From NCBI GenBank assembly GCA_041678045.1, contig JBAYOV010000023.1:1-56238 (forward strand): a stretch of 56,238 nucleotides of DNA, read 5' to 3'. The stretch is from UBA2357 sp041678045. GTDB taxonomy: Bacteria > Pseudomonadota > Gammaproteobacteria > Burkholderiales > Rhodocyclaceae. Made by a program: the position numbers and the translations under genes. Shown here one piece after another: positions 26,280 through 35,274 of this stretch; position 1 is the stretch's first letter; the number at the start of each line of letters is the position of its first letter. The notes below the pieces were generated by a model. The model ran no database searches and was not told where the DNA came from. It worked only from the letters and a program-made list of their open reading frames with translations.

Positions 26280-27173
26280 ATGCCCCAGCAGCACGATGAG
26301 CTCGACCGTATCGCGGTCGTGACGATGATCGTGATGTGCGCCATTCTGGGCGTGCAGAACGTGATGGTGAAGATTGCCAACGAGGGCGTCACGCCGATCT
26401 GGCAGTCCGGCCTGCGCTCCATCGGCGCTACCGTGCTGGTGTGGCTGTGGGCTCGCGGGCGTGGCATCCGCCTGTTCGACGACGATGGCACGTTCTGGCC
26501 GGGGCTGCTGACGGGCGTGCTGTTCGCGACCGAGTTCGGCATCCTGTACACCGCCCTGTTGTACACCGATGCCTCGCGCGGGGTGATCTTCTTGTATACC
26601 GCGCCCTTCTTCGTGGCTCTGGGGGCCTTGTGGCTGCTGCCCAATGAGCGCATGCGCAAACCGCAGTGGCTGGGCATGGGGCTGGCCTTTGGCGGGGTGC
26701 TGCTGCTGTTTGGCGACAATCTGTTCCGCCCGAGCGGCACGGCCTGGATCGGCGACCTGATGATGCTGGTGGCAGCCATCTTCTGGGCGGCCACCACGCT
26801 CACGGTGAAGGCCACCGTGCTGGCGCGCACCGCCCCCGAAAAGACCCTGCTGTACCAGCTCAGCGTGTCTGCGCTGGTGTTGCCGCTGCTGTCGCTGGCG
26901 CTGGGCGAGGCGGGCATGTTCGCGCCGTCCGTGCGGGTGTGGGCGGCGGTGCTGTATCAGGTGGTGATCGTGGCCACCATCGCCTATCTGGCGTGGTTCT
27001 GGCTGATCCGCCGTTACCCGGCCACGCGCATCTCGTCCTTTTCGTTCATGACCCCGGTGATGGGCGTGCTGGCCGGCATCGTCTTTCTCGACGAACCGCT
27101 CACCCTGAGCATTGTGCTGGCGATGGGGCTGGTGGGGGCCGGCATCTGGGTGGCGAACCGGCCCGCACGCTGA
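26280..27173 (+). CDS. DMT-superfamily (EamA) transporter
   Basis: 297 residues with about ten predicted membrane segments in two EamA repeats. The repeats include ILGVQNVMVKIANEG, FLYTAPFFVALGALWLL, a middle loop, and AYLAWFWLIRRYP with SFMTPVMGVLAGIVFLDEPLT. Such proteins export amino acids or metabolites. It follows apbE after 16 bases and is likely the last gene of the gshA operon. Export of a thiol or amino acid would fit, but this is guesswork. It converges on the large signalling operon. Confidence 0.85.
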   Translation: MPQQHDELDRIAVVTMIVMCAILGVQNVMVKIANEGVTPIWQSGLRSIGATVLVWLWARGRGIRLFDDDGTFWPGLLTGVLFATEFGILYTALLYTDASRGVIFLYTAPFFVALGALWLLPNERMRKPQWLGMGLAFGGVLLLFGDNLFRPSGTAWIGDLMMLVAAIFWAATTLTVKATVLARTAPEKTLLYQLSVSALVLPLLSLALGEAGMFAPSVRVWAAVLYQVVIVATIAYLAWFWLIRRYPATRISSFSFMTPVMGVLAGIVFLDEPLTLSIVLAMGLVGAGIWVANRPAR

Positions 27174-27215
27174 GCCGGTCGGGGCGGTGCTGCAGGGCGT
27201 GTGCTGCGCGCCGCT

Positions 27216-29699
27216 TCAGCCCGCGTACAGCAGTTGCTCCAGCGCGTCGAACAGCTCGGCGCTGACGGCGCGCAGCTGTGACAGTTGGGCCTGCAGCCGG
27301 GCGGGGTCTTCCCGTTCGCGCTGGTGGGTCTGCACCAGCACATCGGCCGTTTCGTGCATCGTCCGGTGCAGCCGGGTGACGTGTGCGTGCTGCGTGGCGT
27401 CGAGCAGCGCATTGGGCGCGTTTTCGAGCCAGTGGCCAAAGCGGCACTGGTCGGGCTGCATGGGCGGCATCACGTTCTGCTTGTCGCACACGAAACCGGT
27501 GACCGCCTCGATCCACGACTGGTGCTCCACCCGCGCGTGCAGCAGCGGCAGCCTGTCGGGGGAAACGCGATGGGTGCGCGCCCAGAGCGGATCGGGCTGC
27601 CAGCGGTGCGTCCATTCCGGCAGGTCGGCTGCGGGCATCGGCCGGGCAATGCCGTAGCCCTGGGCCAGCTCGCAGCCAAGCTGCAGCAGCAGTTGGCCAT
27701 GCTCGACGCTTTCCACCCCTTCGGCAATCGCCTGGCGCCGGAAGGCCGTGGCCAGGCCGAGCACGCCCTGCAGGATGGCCAGGTCGTCGGGGTCGTGCAG
27801 CATGTCGCGCACGAAGCTCTGATCGATCTTCAGCAGGTCGGCCGGCAGGCGCTTGAGATAGGTGAGCGAGGAGTAACCGGTGCCGAAGTCGTCCAGCGAC
27901 ACGCCGACGCCGAGCTGGCCGCAGGCTTCGATCACGCTGGTGACATGGGCAATGTCTTCCAGCGCGCTGCTCTCGAGCACTTCGATTTCAAAGAAGCGGG
28001 GGGGCGCCCCGGGGTGCGCGCGCAGCAGGGCGCGCAGTTCATCCACGAAGCTGGCCTGCTGCAGATGGTGGCCGGCAATGTTTACGCTGACCGGAATGTT
28101 CAGGCCGGCGGCGCGCCAGTGTGCAATCTGCGACAGGGCGCTGTCCATCACCCAGCGCCCGAGTTCGATCTCGATGGGTTGCTGTGCGATGGCCGGCAGG
28201 AAGGCGAGCGGCGGCAGCAGGCCGCGCTCCGGGTGCTGCCAGCGGATCAGGGCTTCGGCGCCCACCACTGCGCCGGTGCGCATGTTCACCTTGGGCTGGT
28301 AGAACAGCACGAACTCGCGCCGTTCGTGGGCCTCGCGAATCCGGCTGAGCAGTTCGAGCCGGCCGCGCAGCGAGGCGTCCTGTGCCAGATCGAAGACGTG
28401 ATAGCGGTTCTTGCCGGCCAGTTTGGCCTGGTACATGGCCTGGTCGGCCTGGCGCAGCAACTGGTCGGCATCGATGTCGCCTTGTTGCGGGTAATAGGTG
28501 ATGCCGATGCTGCCCGATACCTGCAGTGCCTGGTTGCCGAGGGTGACCGGCTCGGAGAGGGCTTCCAGCAGGCGCTCGATCAGCGTGCGGTTCCTGCGGT
28601 CGTCCTGGTCGCTGAGTACGGCGACGAATTCATCGCCGCCGAGACGGGCCACCGTATCGCCCTCGCGCAGGCACTGGCGCATGCGTTCGGCCAGGGCCAC
28701 GAGCAGGCGGTCGCCCGTGTCATGGCCGTGACGGTCGTTGATATCCTTGAAGCCGTCCAGGTCGATGTAGGCCAGCGCCAGGCGCCGCTGCTGGCGGTGT
28801 GCCTGCTCCATGGCGCCGGTCAGGCGCTCGGCCAGCAGCACCCGGTTGGGCAGGCCGGTGAGGGCGTCGTAGTGGGCAATTTGCCGGAGCTGGCGTTCGT
28901 GCTCCTTTTGCTGCGTGATGTCGGAAAACAGGCCGACGAAATAGCGTATCCGGCCCCGGCGGTCGCGTACGGTGCTGAGCGTGAGCAGTTCGGCAAACTG
29001 CTCGCCATCCTTGCGACGGTTCCAGATCTCGCCGTACCAGTAGTCGTGGCGGGTCAGGGTTTGCCACATCGAGGCGTAGAAGGCCCGGCTGTGCCGCCCC
29101 GATTTGAGGATGCGCGGGTTCTGGCCGATGACTTCCTCGCGGCTGTAGCCGGTGAGCCGGGTGAAGGTCTTGTTCACATCGATGATGTTGCCCTGAGCAT
29201 CGGTGATCATCACGCCTTCGCGGGCGTGGGAGAACACCGTTGCCGCCAGCCGGGCGTCGGTGTCGCGGTGATGGCGCAACAGGGCATAACGTATCGCGCG
29301 GCGCAGCGACGAGGGGTCTACGCCCTTGGCGAGATAGTCCTCGGCGCCCGATTCGATGGCGAGCTGGGTGGCGGCGACATCGTCCAGGCCGGTGAGCACC
29401 ACGATAGGCGCTTCGGTCAGTGCACGGCAGCGTTCCACGGTGGCGGTGCCGGTGGAGTCGGGCAGGTTCAGATCGAGCAGCACCACATCCGGCTCGAAGC
29501 GGTCGCTTTCCAGCAGGGCCTCCGCCTCGCTCAGCGAGGCGACCGCCTGCACGCTGAAGGCGTCGGGGTCGCGCTCCAGAAGTTGCCAGCGAATCAGCGC
29601 AGCGTCGCCCGGCTCATCCTCGATGAGCAGCACCCGGGGGATGTGTGCGGTGCCGAGCGGGCCGGCGTAGGTCTCGACCATCGATTCGGGTTCAGTCAT
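27216..29699 (-). CDS. REC-PAS-GGDEF-EAL-CZB response regulator
   Basis: 827 residues with five modules: a REC receiver (about 20-140, acceptor Asp 76 in VVLLDLNLP), PAS (about 150-265), GGDEF (RLGGDEF, about 352-358), EAL (GAEALIRW, 482-484, with DDFGTGYSSL and VAEGVES-like segments), and a C-terminal CZB-like zinc-binding domain. The last has VEHQSWIEAV, QCRFGHWL and HAHVTRLHRTMHE, giving one Cys and His residues in the chemoreceptor zinc-binding pattern. Both enzyme motifs are intact. CZB domains sense zinc or oxidants such as hypochlorite. Its start overlaps the upstream response-regulator gene by 8 bases, the end of a four-gene cascade. Confidence 0.9.
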   Translation of the reverse strand: MTEPESMVETYAGPLGTAHIPRVLLIEDEPGDAALIRWQLLERDPDAFSVQAVASLSEAEALLESDRFEPDVVLLDLNLPDSTGTATVERCRALTEAPIVVLTGLDDVAATQLAIESGAEDYLAKGVDPSSLRRAIRYALLRHHRDTDARLAATVFSHAREGVMITDAQGNIIDVNKTFTRLTGYSREEVIGQNPRILKSGRHSRAFYASMWQTLTRHDYWYGEIWNRRKDGEQFAELLTLSTVRDRRGRIRYFVGLFSDITQQKEHERQLRQIAHYDALTGLPNRVLLAERLTGAMEQAHRQQRRLALAYIDLDGFKDINDRHGHDTGDRLLVALAERMRQCLREGDTVARLGGDEFVAVLSDQDDRRNRTLIERLLEALSEPVTLGNQALQVSGSIGITYYPQQGDIDADQLLRQADQAMYQAKLAGKNRYHVFDLAQDASLRGRLELLSRIREAHERREFVLFYQPKVNMRTGAVVGAEALIRWQHPERGLLPPLAFLPAIAQQPIEIELGRWVMDSALSQIAHWRAAGLNIPVSVNIAGHHLQQASFVDELRALLRAHPGAPPRFFEIEVLESSALEDIAHVTSVIEACGQLGVGVSLDDFGTGYSSLTYLKRLPADLLKIDQSFVRDMLHDPDDLAILQGVLGLATAFRRQAIAEGVESVEHGQLLLQLGCELAQGYGIARPMPAADLPEWTHRWQPDPLWARTHRVSPDRLPLLHARVEHQSWIEAVTGFVCDKQNVMPPMQPDQCRFGHWLENAPNALLDATQHAHVTRLHRTMHETADVLVQTHQREREDPARLQAQLSQLRAVSAELFDALEQLLYAG

Positions 29700-30147
29700 T
29701 GTCCGGCAGTTTCACCACCGTGATCCAGTAATTGCCCAAGCCTTTCACCTTGTCGATGAAGTCATTCACGTCCATCGGTTTGACAATGAAACCGGCCGCT
29801 CCGCTGCAGTAGGACGCCACCATGTCGGTTTCGGCATCCGAGGTGGTCAGCACCACCACCGGAATGCGCATGAACGGGTCGGTCTGCTTGATCTTCTGCA
29901 GGAACTGCCGTCCGTCCATGCGTGGCATGTTGAGGTCGAGCAGGATCAGGTCGGGGGTGGGCGCATCGGGGTAAGGTGGCTCACGGCGCAGGAAGGCGAA
30001 GGCCTCCACGCCGTCGAGCACGTGATGGACCTCGACCAGCACATGGCCTTCGTCGAAGGCCAGGCGGACCAGGTTGGCGTCGGCTTCCTCGTCCTCGACC
30101 AGCAGAACCTTCAGGGGGGTGCGCAGCGCATCGGGGGCAGTCATCAT
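29692..30147 (-). CDS. Single-domain CheY-like response regulator
   Basis: 151 residues forming one receiver domain of the Rcp1 type. VLLVEDEEAD supplies the acidic pocket, Asp 71 in LILLDLNMPRMDG is the phosphoacceptor, VVVLTTSDAE carries the conserved Thr, and IVKPMD the Lys. There is no output domain. It sits between a histidine kinase gene (4-base overlap) and the REC-GGDEF-EAL gene (8-base overlap) and probably relays phosphate in this cascade. Confidence 0.92.
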   Translation of the reverse strand: MMTAPDALRTPLKVLLVEDEEADANLVRLAFDEGHVLVEVHHVLDGVEAFAFLRREPPYPDAPTPDLILLDLNMPRMDGRQFLQKIKQTDPFMRIPVVVLTTSDAETDMVASYCSGAAGFIVKPMDVNDFIDKVKGLGNYWITVVKLPDND

Positions 30148-31508
30148 GTTCCGGTTTCCATCGGCAGTTCAAAATACACGCAGGCACCGCCGTCCAGCCC
30201 GTCCTCGATGCGGACCTGGCCACCGGCAAGCTGCACCATCTTGTACACCAGGGCCAGCCCCATGCCGGTGCCGGGGCGGTCGCTCGGCACCAGGCGGCGA
30301 AACAGGCCGAACACCTGTTCGCGGTACTCGGGTTCGATGCCGGTGCCGTTGTCGGCAAAGCGGAAGCAGGCGATGTTGCCCCGCTGGCGGGCGCTGACCT
30401 CGATCCTGAGCGGGCGCTCGGGGTGACGGTAGCGTACGGCATTGTCGAGCAGGATCGCAAAGAATTGCTTGAGCAGTTTTTCGGGGACGCGCACCCTGGG
30501 CATTGGGGTCAGCGTCGTCAGCTCGACCTGCTCCAGGCTTTCGCCGGCCGCAGCCATGGCTGCGCGCAGCACTTCGCCGCTGTCGCTGGTGGCGGTGCTG
30601 CACACTTCGGCATGATCCAGGGCGAGGTAGCGCTGCACGTCGCTCACCAGTGCCGACAGGCGGCGTGCCTGGGTGTCGATGTAGCCCAGCGAGCGCCGGC
30701 TGTCCTCATCGCTGGCCAGCTCCGAGTGCTTCAGCAGGCGCTGGGCATAGCTCACCAGCCGGCGCACCGGTTCCTGAAAGTGGTGGGCCATGACCTCGCC
30801 CAGCCGGTGCAGCTCCTGGTTGCGCGCCTGCAGGGAGGCGAGCAGTTGCTCGCGTTCCACTTCCAGTCGGTGCCGGCGGCGGATGTTGACCACCAGCAGG
30901 GCGATGACGACTGCCTGCACGAGCAGGGCGACAATCATCATCCACATGCGTACCCGGCGCGAGGCTTCGATCTCGCGCACCTGGGCGTCGACCATTTCTT
31001 CCAGGCGGGCCTGGTAGTGCCACAAGTCGTTTTCCTGGTGGCGGCCGGGGGTGATGTCGTTGACGATGGACAGCAGCAGTTTGCGGCTGCCGTCTACCTG
31101 GAAGGGGCGGGAGTGCACTTCCACGGTGCGGATTTCGCCGCTGGCCAGACGGTGGCGGAAGATGAAGTAATTGCGCCCCTCGGTTTCGGCGAGCCTGCGT
31201 TCTGCCGCCACCTGTTCAGGGGTGAACGTGTTGATCTGCTGGATGTGCATGCTGCGCAGCGTGTCGCGCGACCAGCCGAAAAAGCGCGCAGCAGCCGGAT
31301 TGGCATCGACGATGCGGCCGGAGTCCGGCTCGATCCACAGCATGTTGACGCCGTGCTCTTCGAACACCTCGTGCAGCGGCAGCTTGTCGGCGAGTGCCAG
31401 CGCGAGGCCGGGCAGGCAGGACAGCAGCAGGATCAGACCCCATAGCGTCGGACCCAGCAGCGCCGGGCGCAGCGCAGTCGGCCAGCGGCGGTTCGCGTGG
31501 TGCTTCAT
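30144..31508 (-). CDS. Membrane PAS histidine kinase
   Basis: About 454 residues. The start at 31508 is chosen because its ATG overlaps the stop of the upstream kinase gene by 4 bases and opens a signal or membrane segment. A PAS domain follows (VNMLWIEPDSGRIVDANPAAARFFGWS). A second membrane segment (WMMIVALLVQAVVIALLVVNI) leads to the kinase core, with a phosphoacceptor His in VMAHHFQEPVRRL and ATP-site segments DNAVRYRHPE, DNGTGIEPE and GTGMGLALVYK. PAS lies on the distal side of the second membrane segment, so it may be periplasmic, which is unusual for PAS. Confidence 0.88.
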   Translation of the reverse strand: MKHHANRRWPTALRPALLGPTLWGLILLLSCLPGLALALADKLPLHEVFEEHGVNMLWIEPDSGRIVDANPAAARFFGWSRDTLRSMHIQQINTFTPEQVAAERRLAETEGRNYFIFRHRLASGEIRTVEVHSRPFQVDGSRKLLLSIVNDITPGRHQENDLWHYQARLEEMVDAQVREIEASRRVRMWMMIVALLVQAVVIALLVVNIRRRHRLEVEREQLLASLQARNQELHRLGEVMAHHFQEPVRRLVSYAQRLLKHSELASDEDSRRSLGYIDTQARRLSALVSDVQRYLALDHAEVCSTATSDSGEVLRAAMAAAGESLEQVELTTLTPMPRVRVPEKLLKQFFAILLDNAVRYRHPERPLRIEVSARQRGNIACFRFADNGTGIEPEYREQVFGLFRRLVPSDRPGTGMGLALVYKMVQLAGGQVRIEDGLDGGACVYFELPMETGT

Positions 31509-32665
31509 TGCCCGCTTTGCGCGCCGGCAGCCGAACGCGGCAGCGAAAAACAGAAATGACAACCCCGGTCAGGGCCGTCCGACTCGACCCAGATGCGACC
31601 GCCGTGGCGTTCGACGATCTTGCGTGCCACCGCCAGGCCGATGCCGCTGCCTTCGTACTTGTCGCGGGTTTGCAGGCGCTGGAACACCCGGAACAGGCGG
31701 TCGAACTGGGCGGGGTCGATGCCGATGCCGTTGTCGGTGACGCAGAACTGCCAGGCGTCGGGGGTGGGGGCCACCGCGATGCCGATTTCGGGGGGGCGGT
31801 CCGGTGCGTGGTACTTGATTGCGTTGTCGATCAGGTTCTGGAACAGGCGGGTGAATTCGTCACGGCTGGCGACCAGCTCGGGCCATTCCCCGCTCACGGT
31901 GATACAGGCGCCCTGTTCCCGGATGCTGGGTTCAAGGAAACGCAGGGCTTCGTCCAGCGCGGCGCGGCTGTCGAGCGGCGCCATGGGCTCGCCCTTGCGC
32001 CCGACCCGGGAGTATTCGAGTAGCGACACCAGCATCTGGTCCAGCCGTATTGCGCCGTCGCTGGCGTAGTGCATCATCTGGCGTGTGTCGTCGTCGAGCT
32101 TGTCGTTCAGGCGCCGCTCCAGCATCTGGATGTAGCTGCGAATCATGCGCAGCGGCTGGCGCAGGTCGTGGGAGGCAACATACGCAAACTGCTCCAGCTC
32201 GGCGTTGGAGTCCTGCAACTGGCGGGTCAGTTCGGTGAGCCTGCGCTCCCAGGCCTTGCGGGCGGTGATGTCCACGCCAGTGAGTGCCACATAGGTGGCA
32301 TCGTCCAGCGTGACCGGCAAGGCATGGCACAGCACGATGCGCGCTTCGCCGGACGGGGTGAGCAGCTTCAGTTCGATGCTTCCGCTCGTGCCTTCGCCGG
32401 CCTGTTGCAGCAGCAGGCGCATGGGTTCGTGCAAGGGCTGCGGCAGCCAGGCGCCTTCGTGAAACACCTGGCCCTGCATGTGCTCGCGCCGGCTGCCCAG
32501 CGTGGCCAGGCACTGGCTGTTGGCTTCGCAGACCCGGCCTTGTGCATCGAGCACGATCGCGATCTGGTCGGACTGCTCGAACAGGCTTGCGAACAACTGC
32601 GCCGGGACGTGCCCGGCGGTCGGGGTGGCGCGCGCGGGCGCCCCGGAGTTAGGCATGGAAGGCAC
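31505..32665 (-). CDS. Soluble PAS histidine kinase
   Basis: 386 residues without membrane segments. An N-terminal PAS domain (SLFEQSDQIAIVLDAQGRVCEANSQ to VALTGVDITARKA) precedes a coiled coil and a HisKA domain with YVASHDLRQPLRMIRSYIQ, a form common in phytochrome-type kinases. The ATPase part has NLIDNAIKYHAP, DNGIGIDP and GSGIGLAVARKIVERHGG. It is the first gene of the four-gene signalling operon. An imperfectly spaced AGGAAA/TTTCCT repeat (32685-32707) lies just upstream and may be part of the promoter region. Confidence 0.9.
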   Translation of the reverse strand: MPSMPNSGAPARATPTAGHVPAQLFASLFEQSDQIAIVLDAQGRVCEANSQCLATLGSRREHMQGQVFHEGAWLPQPLHEPMRLLLQQAGEGTSGSIELKLLTPSGEARIVLCHALPVTLDDATYVALTGVDITARKAWERRLTELTRQLQDSNAELEQFAYVASHDLRQPLRMIRSYIQMLERRLNDKLDDDTRQMMHYASDGAIRLDQMLVSLLEYSRVGRKGEPMAPLDSRAALDEALRFLEPSIREQGACITVSGEWPELVASRDEFTRLFQNLIDNAIKYHAPDRPPEIGIAVAPTPDAWQFCVTDNGIGIDPAQFDRLFRVFQRLQTRDKYEGSGIGLAVARKIVERHGGRIWVESDGPDRGCHFCFSLPRSAAGAQSGQ

Positions 32666-32857
32666 CTGCAGCCATGTTCATATCAGGAAACGAAGCGGTG
32701 TTTTCCTAATACTAACGTAAGAGCCGCACGGGAAGATACCTGCCCGCAGGGGGCGGATTTCGGGGGGCGTGCGGCGCGCGTCCCGCATGTCATGGACGCG
32801 CGGGCGGCGCGGTGACAGCGGGATGAACGCGGGGGGCTGCGGGCGCGGGCGCAGGCC

Positions 32858-34576
32858 TCAGGCGGCCAGAGTCTGGCGCATGATTTCCGGGTAGAGTCTG
32901 TTCACGCCGCTGACGATGGCTTTCACCGAGGCGGTGACGATGTTGCCATCCATGCCCACGCCGTAGCGCTCGGTGCTGTCGCCATGGTCGGCCATCAGTT
33001 CGAGGAAGGCGCAGGCCCGGGCATTGCCACCGTCCTCGCTGGGCGTGATCGAGCGCTCTTCGAAGCTGCGCACCTGCACTCCCATGCCGGCTGCGCGCAG
33101 GGCATGCACTGCTGCGTCGATCGGGCCATTGCCTTCGCCGCTGAGCAGGTGGCGGGTGCCGGCGATCTCCACGACGAGGCGGATGCCCTGTGCCTCGCCA
33201 TGCTCGAAGAGGTGGTGCTCGATGTAGCGCATCGGCTCCACCGTGTCGAGGTAGGTGCGGCTGAACAAGGCCCAGATGTCGGCTGCGCTCATCTCGGCGC
33301 CGGTCGTGTCGGTGACCTGCTGCACCTCGCGCGAGAACTCCACCTGCAGGCGGCGCGGCATCACGATGCCGTACTCGGTCTCCAGCAAATAGGCGATGCC
33401 GCCCTTGCCGGACTGGCTGTTCACGCGGATCACCGAGTCGTAGCTGCGGCCGACGTCGGCCGGGTCGATCGGGAGATACGGTACGTTCCACGGCGAGGTG
33501 TGTTCGCCGACGGCCTTTTGAGCCGCGAACCCCTTCTTGATGGCGTCCTGGTGGGAGCCGGAGAAGGCCGTGAATACGAGATCCCCCACATAGGGGTGGC
33601 GGGGGTGGATGGGCAACTGGTTGCAGTACTCGACGGTGCGCGCCACCGCGTTGATGTCGGAGAAATCGAGCCCGGGATGGATGCCCTGGGTGTAGAGGTT
33701 GAGCGCGAGGGTGACGATGTCCACGTTGCCGGTGCGCTCGCCGTTGCCGAACAAACAGCCTTCCACCCGGTCGGCGCCGGCCATCATGCCGAGTTCGGCG
33801 GCGGCCACGCCGGTGCCACGGTCGTTGTGCGGGTGGAGCGAGAGCACCACGCTGTCGCGCCGGGCGAGGTTGCGATGCATCCACTCGATCTGGTCGGCGT
33901 AGATGTTGGGGGTGGACACTTCCACCGTGGCCGGGAGGTTGAGAATGACCTTGTTGTCCGGCGTGGCGCCCCATGCGGCGGTCACCGCGTCGCACACTTC
34001 CCTGGCGAACTCGAGTTCGGTGGCGGAGAAGGTTTCCGGGCTGTATTCGAGGGCGATCTCGGTGCCGCATTCGGTGCGCATCTGCTCGCCGATCTCGCGG
34101 ATGAGGCCTACCGCCGACACCGCGAGCGCCACCACCTGCGGCTTGTCCATGTTGAACACCACTTCGCGGAAGGTCGGCGAGGTGGCGTTATAGACGTGCA
34201 CGATGGCGCGTCGCGCGCCGCGCACCGATTCCATGGTACGGCGGATGAGGTCTTCGCGCGCCTGGGTGAGCACCTGGATGGTGACGTCTTCCGGAATGTG
34301 GCCGCCTTCGATGAGGTGGCGCACGAAGTCGAAGTCGGTCTGCGAGGCGGAGGGGAAGCCGACCTCGATCTCCTTGAAGCCGATCTCGCACACCGTGCGG
34401 AACATGCGCATCTTGCGTTCCACGTTCATCGGCTCGAACAGCGCCTGGTTGCCGTCGCGCAGGTCGGTGCTCATCCAGACCGGTGCCTTGTCGATCACCC
34501 GGCTCGGCCATTGGCGGTCGGCGAGTGCGATGGCGGGGAAGGGACGGTACTTGCTGGCGGGGTTGGACAACATCAT
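32858..34576 (-). CDS. leuA: 2-isopropylmalate synthase, long form
   Basis: 572 residues from MMLSNPASKYRPFP; an open frame extends to 34618. The HMGL-like catalytic domain has WMSTDLRDGNQALFEPM, GFKEIEVGFPSASQTDFDF and LSLHPHNDRGTGVAAAELG, the metal-binding HxH. The C-terminal LeuA allosteric domain starts near 430 and would mediate leucine feedback. It condenses acetyl-CoA with 2-oxoisovalerate, the first step of leucine synthesis. It stands alone, without leuBCD, and is divergent from an Lrp-type regulator. No leucine-rich leader peptide is visible. Confidence 0.95.
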   Translation of the reverse strand: MMLSNPASKYRPFPAIALADRQWPSRVIDKAPVWMSTDLRDGNQALFEPMNVERKMRMFRTVCEIGFKEIEVGFPSASQTDFDFVRHLIEGGHIPEDVTIQVLTQAREDLIRRTMESVRGARRAIVHVYNATSPTFREVVFNMDKPQVVALAVSAVGLIREIGEQMRTECGTEIALEYSPETFSATELEFAREVCDAVTAAWGATPDNKVILNLPATVEVSTPNIYADQIEWMHRNLARRDSVVLSLHPHNDRGTGVAAAELGMMAGADRVEGCLFGNGERTGNVDIVTLALNLYTQGIHPGLDFSDINAVARTVEYCNQLPIHPRHPYVGDLVFTAFSGSHQDAIKKGFAAQKAVGEHTSPWNVPYLPIDPADVGRSYDSVIRVNSQSGKGGIAYLLETEYGIVMPRRLQVEFSREVQQVTDTTGAEMSAADIWALFSRTYLDTVEPMRYIEHHLFEHGEAQGIRLVVEIAGTRHLLSGEGNGPIDAAVHALRAAGMGVQVRSFEERSITPSEDGGNARACAFLELMADHGDSTERYGVGMDGNIVTASVKAIVSGVNRLYPEIMRQTLAA

Positions 34577-34743
34577 GGTCGGGCCTCTGTCTGATAACGT
34601 GGATTTCAGGTAACACATGCTACGCGTGTGTCCGGAACATAAGCTTGCAAAATGGGCGCGGAATTGCGCTGCATTAAATGGATTCTTGCGTGATATGTGA
34701 TATTTTCCGCAAAAAATGTCACTGATTGCTTTTCGGGGGAAAA
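34577..34743. promoter_or_regulatory. leuA / Lrp-type divergent promoter region
   Basis: This 167-base region is AT-rich. TTGCG (34686-34690) and CGCAA (34708-34712) form an inverted repeat around the near-repeats GATATGTGATAT. It is a candidate site for the Lrp-type protein encoded to the right. GGGGGA precedes the regulator ATG. Confidence 0.4.
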
Positions 34744-35214
34744 ATGATGCAACTCGACCGCTTCGACCGCGAGCTGCTGGAGGTGCTGCAGCGTGAGGGA
34801 CGGATCAGCAACCAGGAGCTGGCCGAGCGCATCAGCCTGTCGCCTTCAGCCTGTTTGCGGCGCCTGCGCGCGCTGGAAGAGGCCGGGCTGATCGTCGCTT
34901 ACCGGGCCGTGCTGGATGCCCGCAAGCTGGGGCTGTCGCTGATGGCGCTGATCCATATTTCCATGGACCGCCACACGCCCGACCGCTTCGACCGCTTCGA
35001 GGCCGAGATCGCCGCAATTCCGGAGGTGCTGGAGTGTCTGCTGATTACCGGGCAGGACGCGGATTATCAGCTCAAGGTCGTGGTGCCCGACATGGACGGC
35101 TACCAGGCCCTGCTGCTCAACCGCATCACCCGCATTCCTGGGGTCACCGGCGTGCACTCCAGCTTCGTGCTGCGCCGGGTGGTCGATCACACCGCACTGC
35201 CGCTGTCCGCCTGA
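34744..35214 (+). CDS. Lrp/AsnC-family transcriptional regulator
   Basis: 156 residues starting MMQLDRFDRELLEVLQREGRIS. The N-terminal HTH is classic: NQELAERISLSPSACLRRLRALEEAGLI. The C-terminal RAM/AsnC ligand-binding domain has VLECLLITGQDADYQLKVVVPD and a final IPGVTGVHSSFVLRRV. Lrp proteins form octamers or similar assemblies and respond to amino acids. Its divergent position makes leuA the likeliest target, with leucine or another amino acid as effector (inference). Confidence 0.92.
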   Translation: MMQLDRFDRELLEVLQREGRISNQELAERISLSPSACLRRLRALEEAGLIVAYRAVLDARKLGLSLMALIHISMDRHTPDRFDRFEAEIAAIPEVLECLLITGQDADYQLKVVVPDMDGYQALLLNRITRIPGVTGVHSSFVLRRVVDHTALPLSA

Positions 35215-35274
35215 AGGCGGGTGACAGCTTGCGGGATGTGCCACAATTACATGTGCGTTCAAGGAGATTTTGAC

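Noticed and set aside
27285..29723. 812-codon open frame on the plus strand
   Set aside because: It is antisense to the REC-PAS-GGDEF-EAL-CZB gene, which has intact motifs throughout. The plus frame shows no family pattern.
32984..34594. 536-codon open frame antisense to leuA
   Set aside because: Composition is typical of a shadow frame, and leuA on the minus strand is complete.
34577..34720. Leucine leader peptide for leuA
   Set aside because: No short frame with a run of Leu codons and no attenuator stem pair was found.
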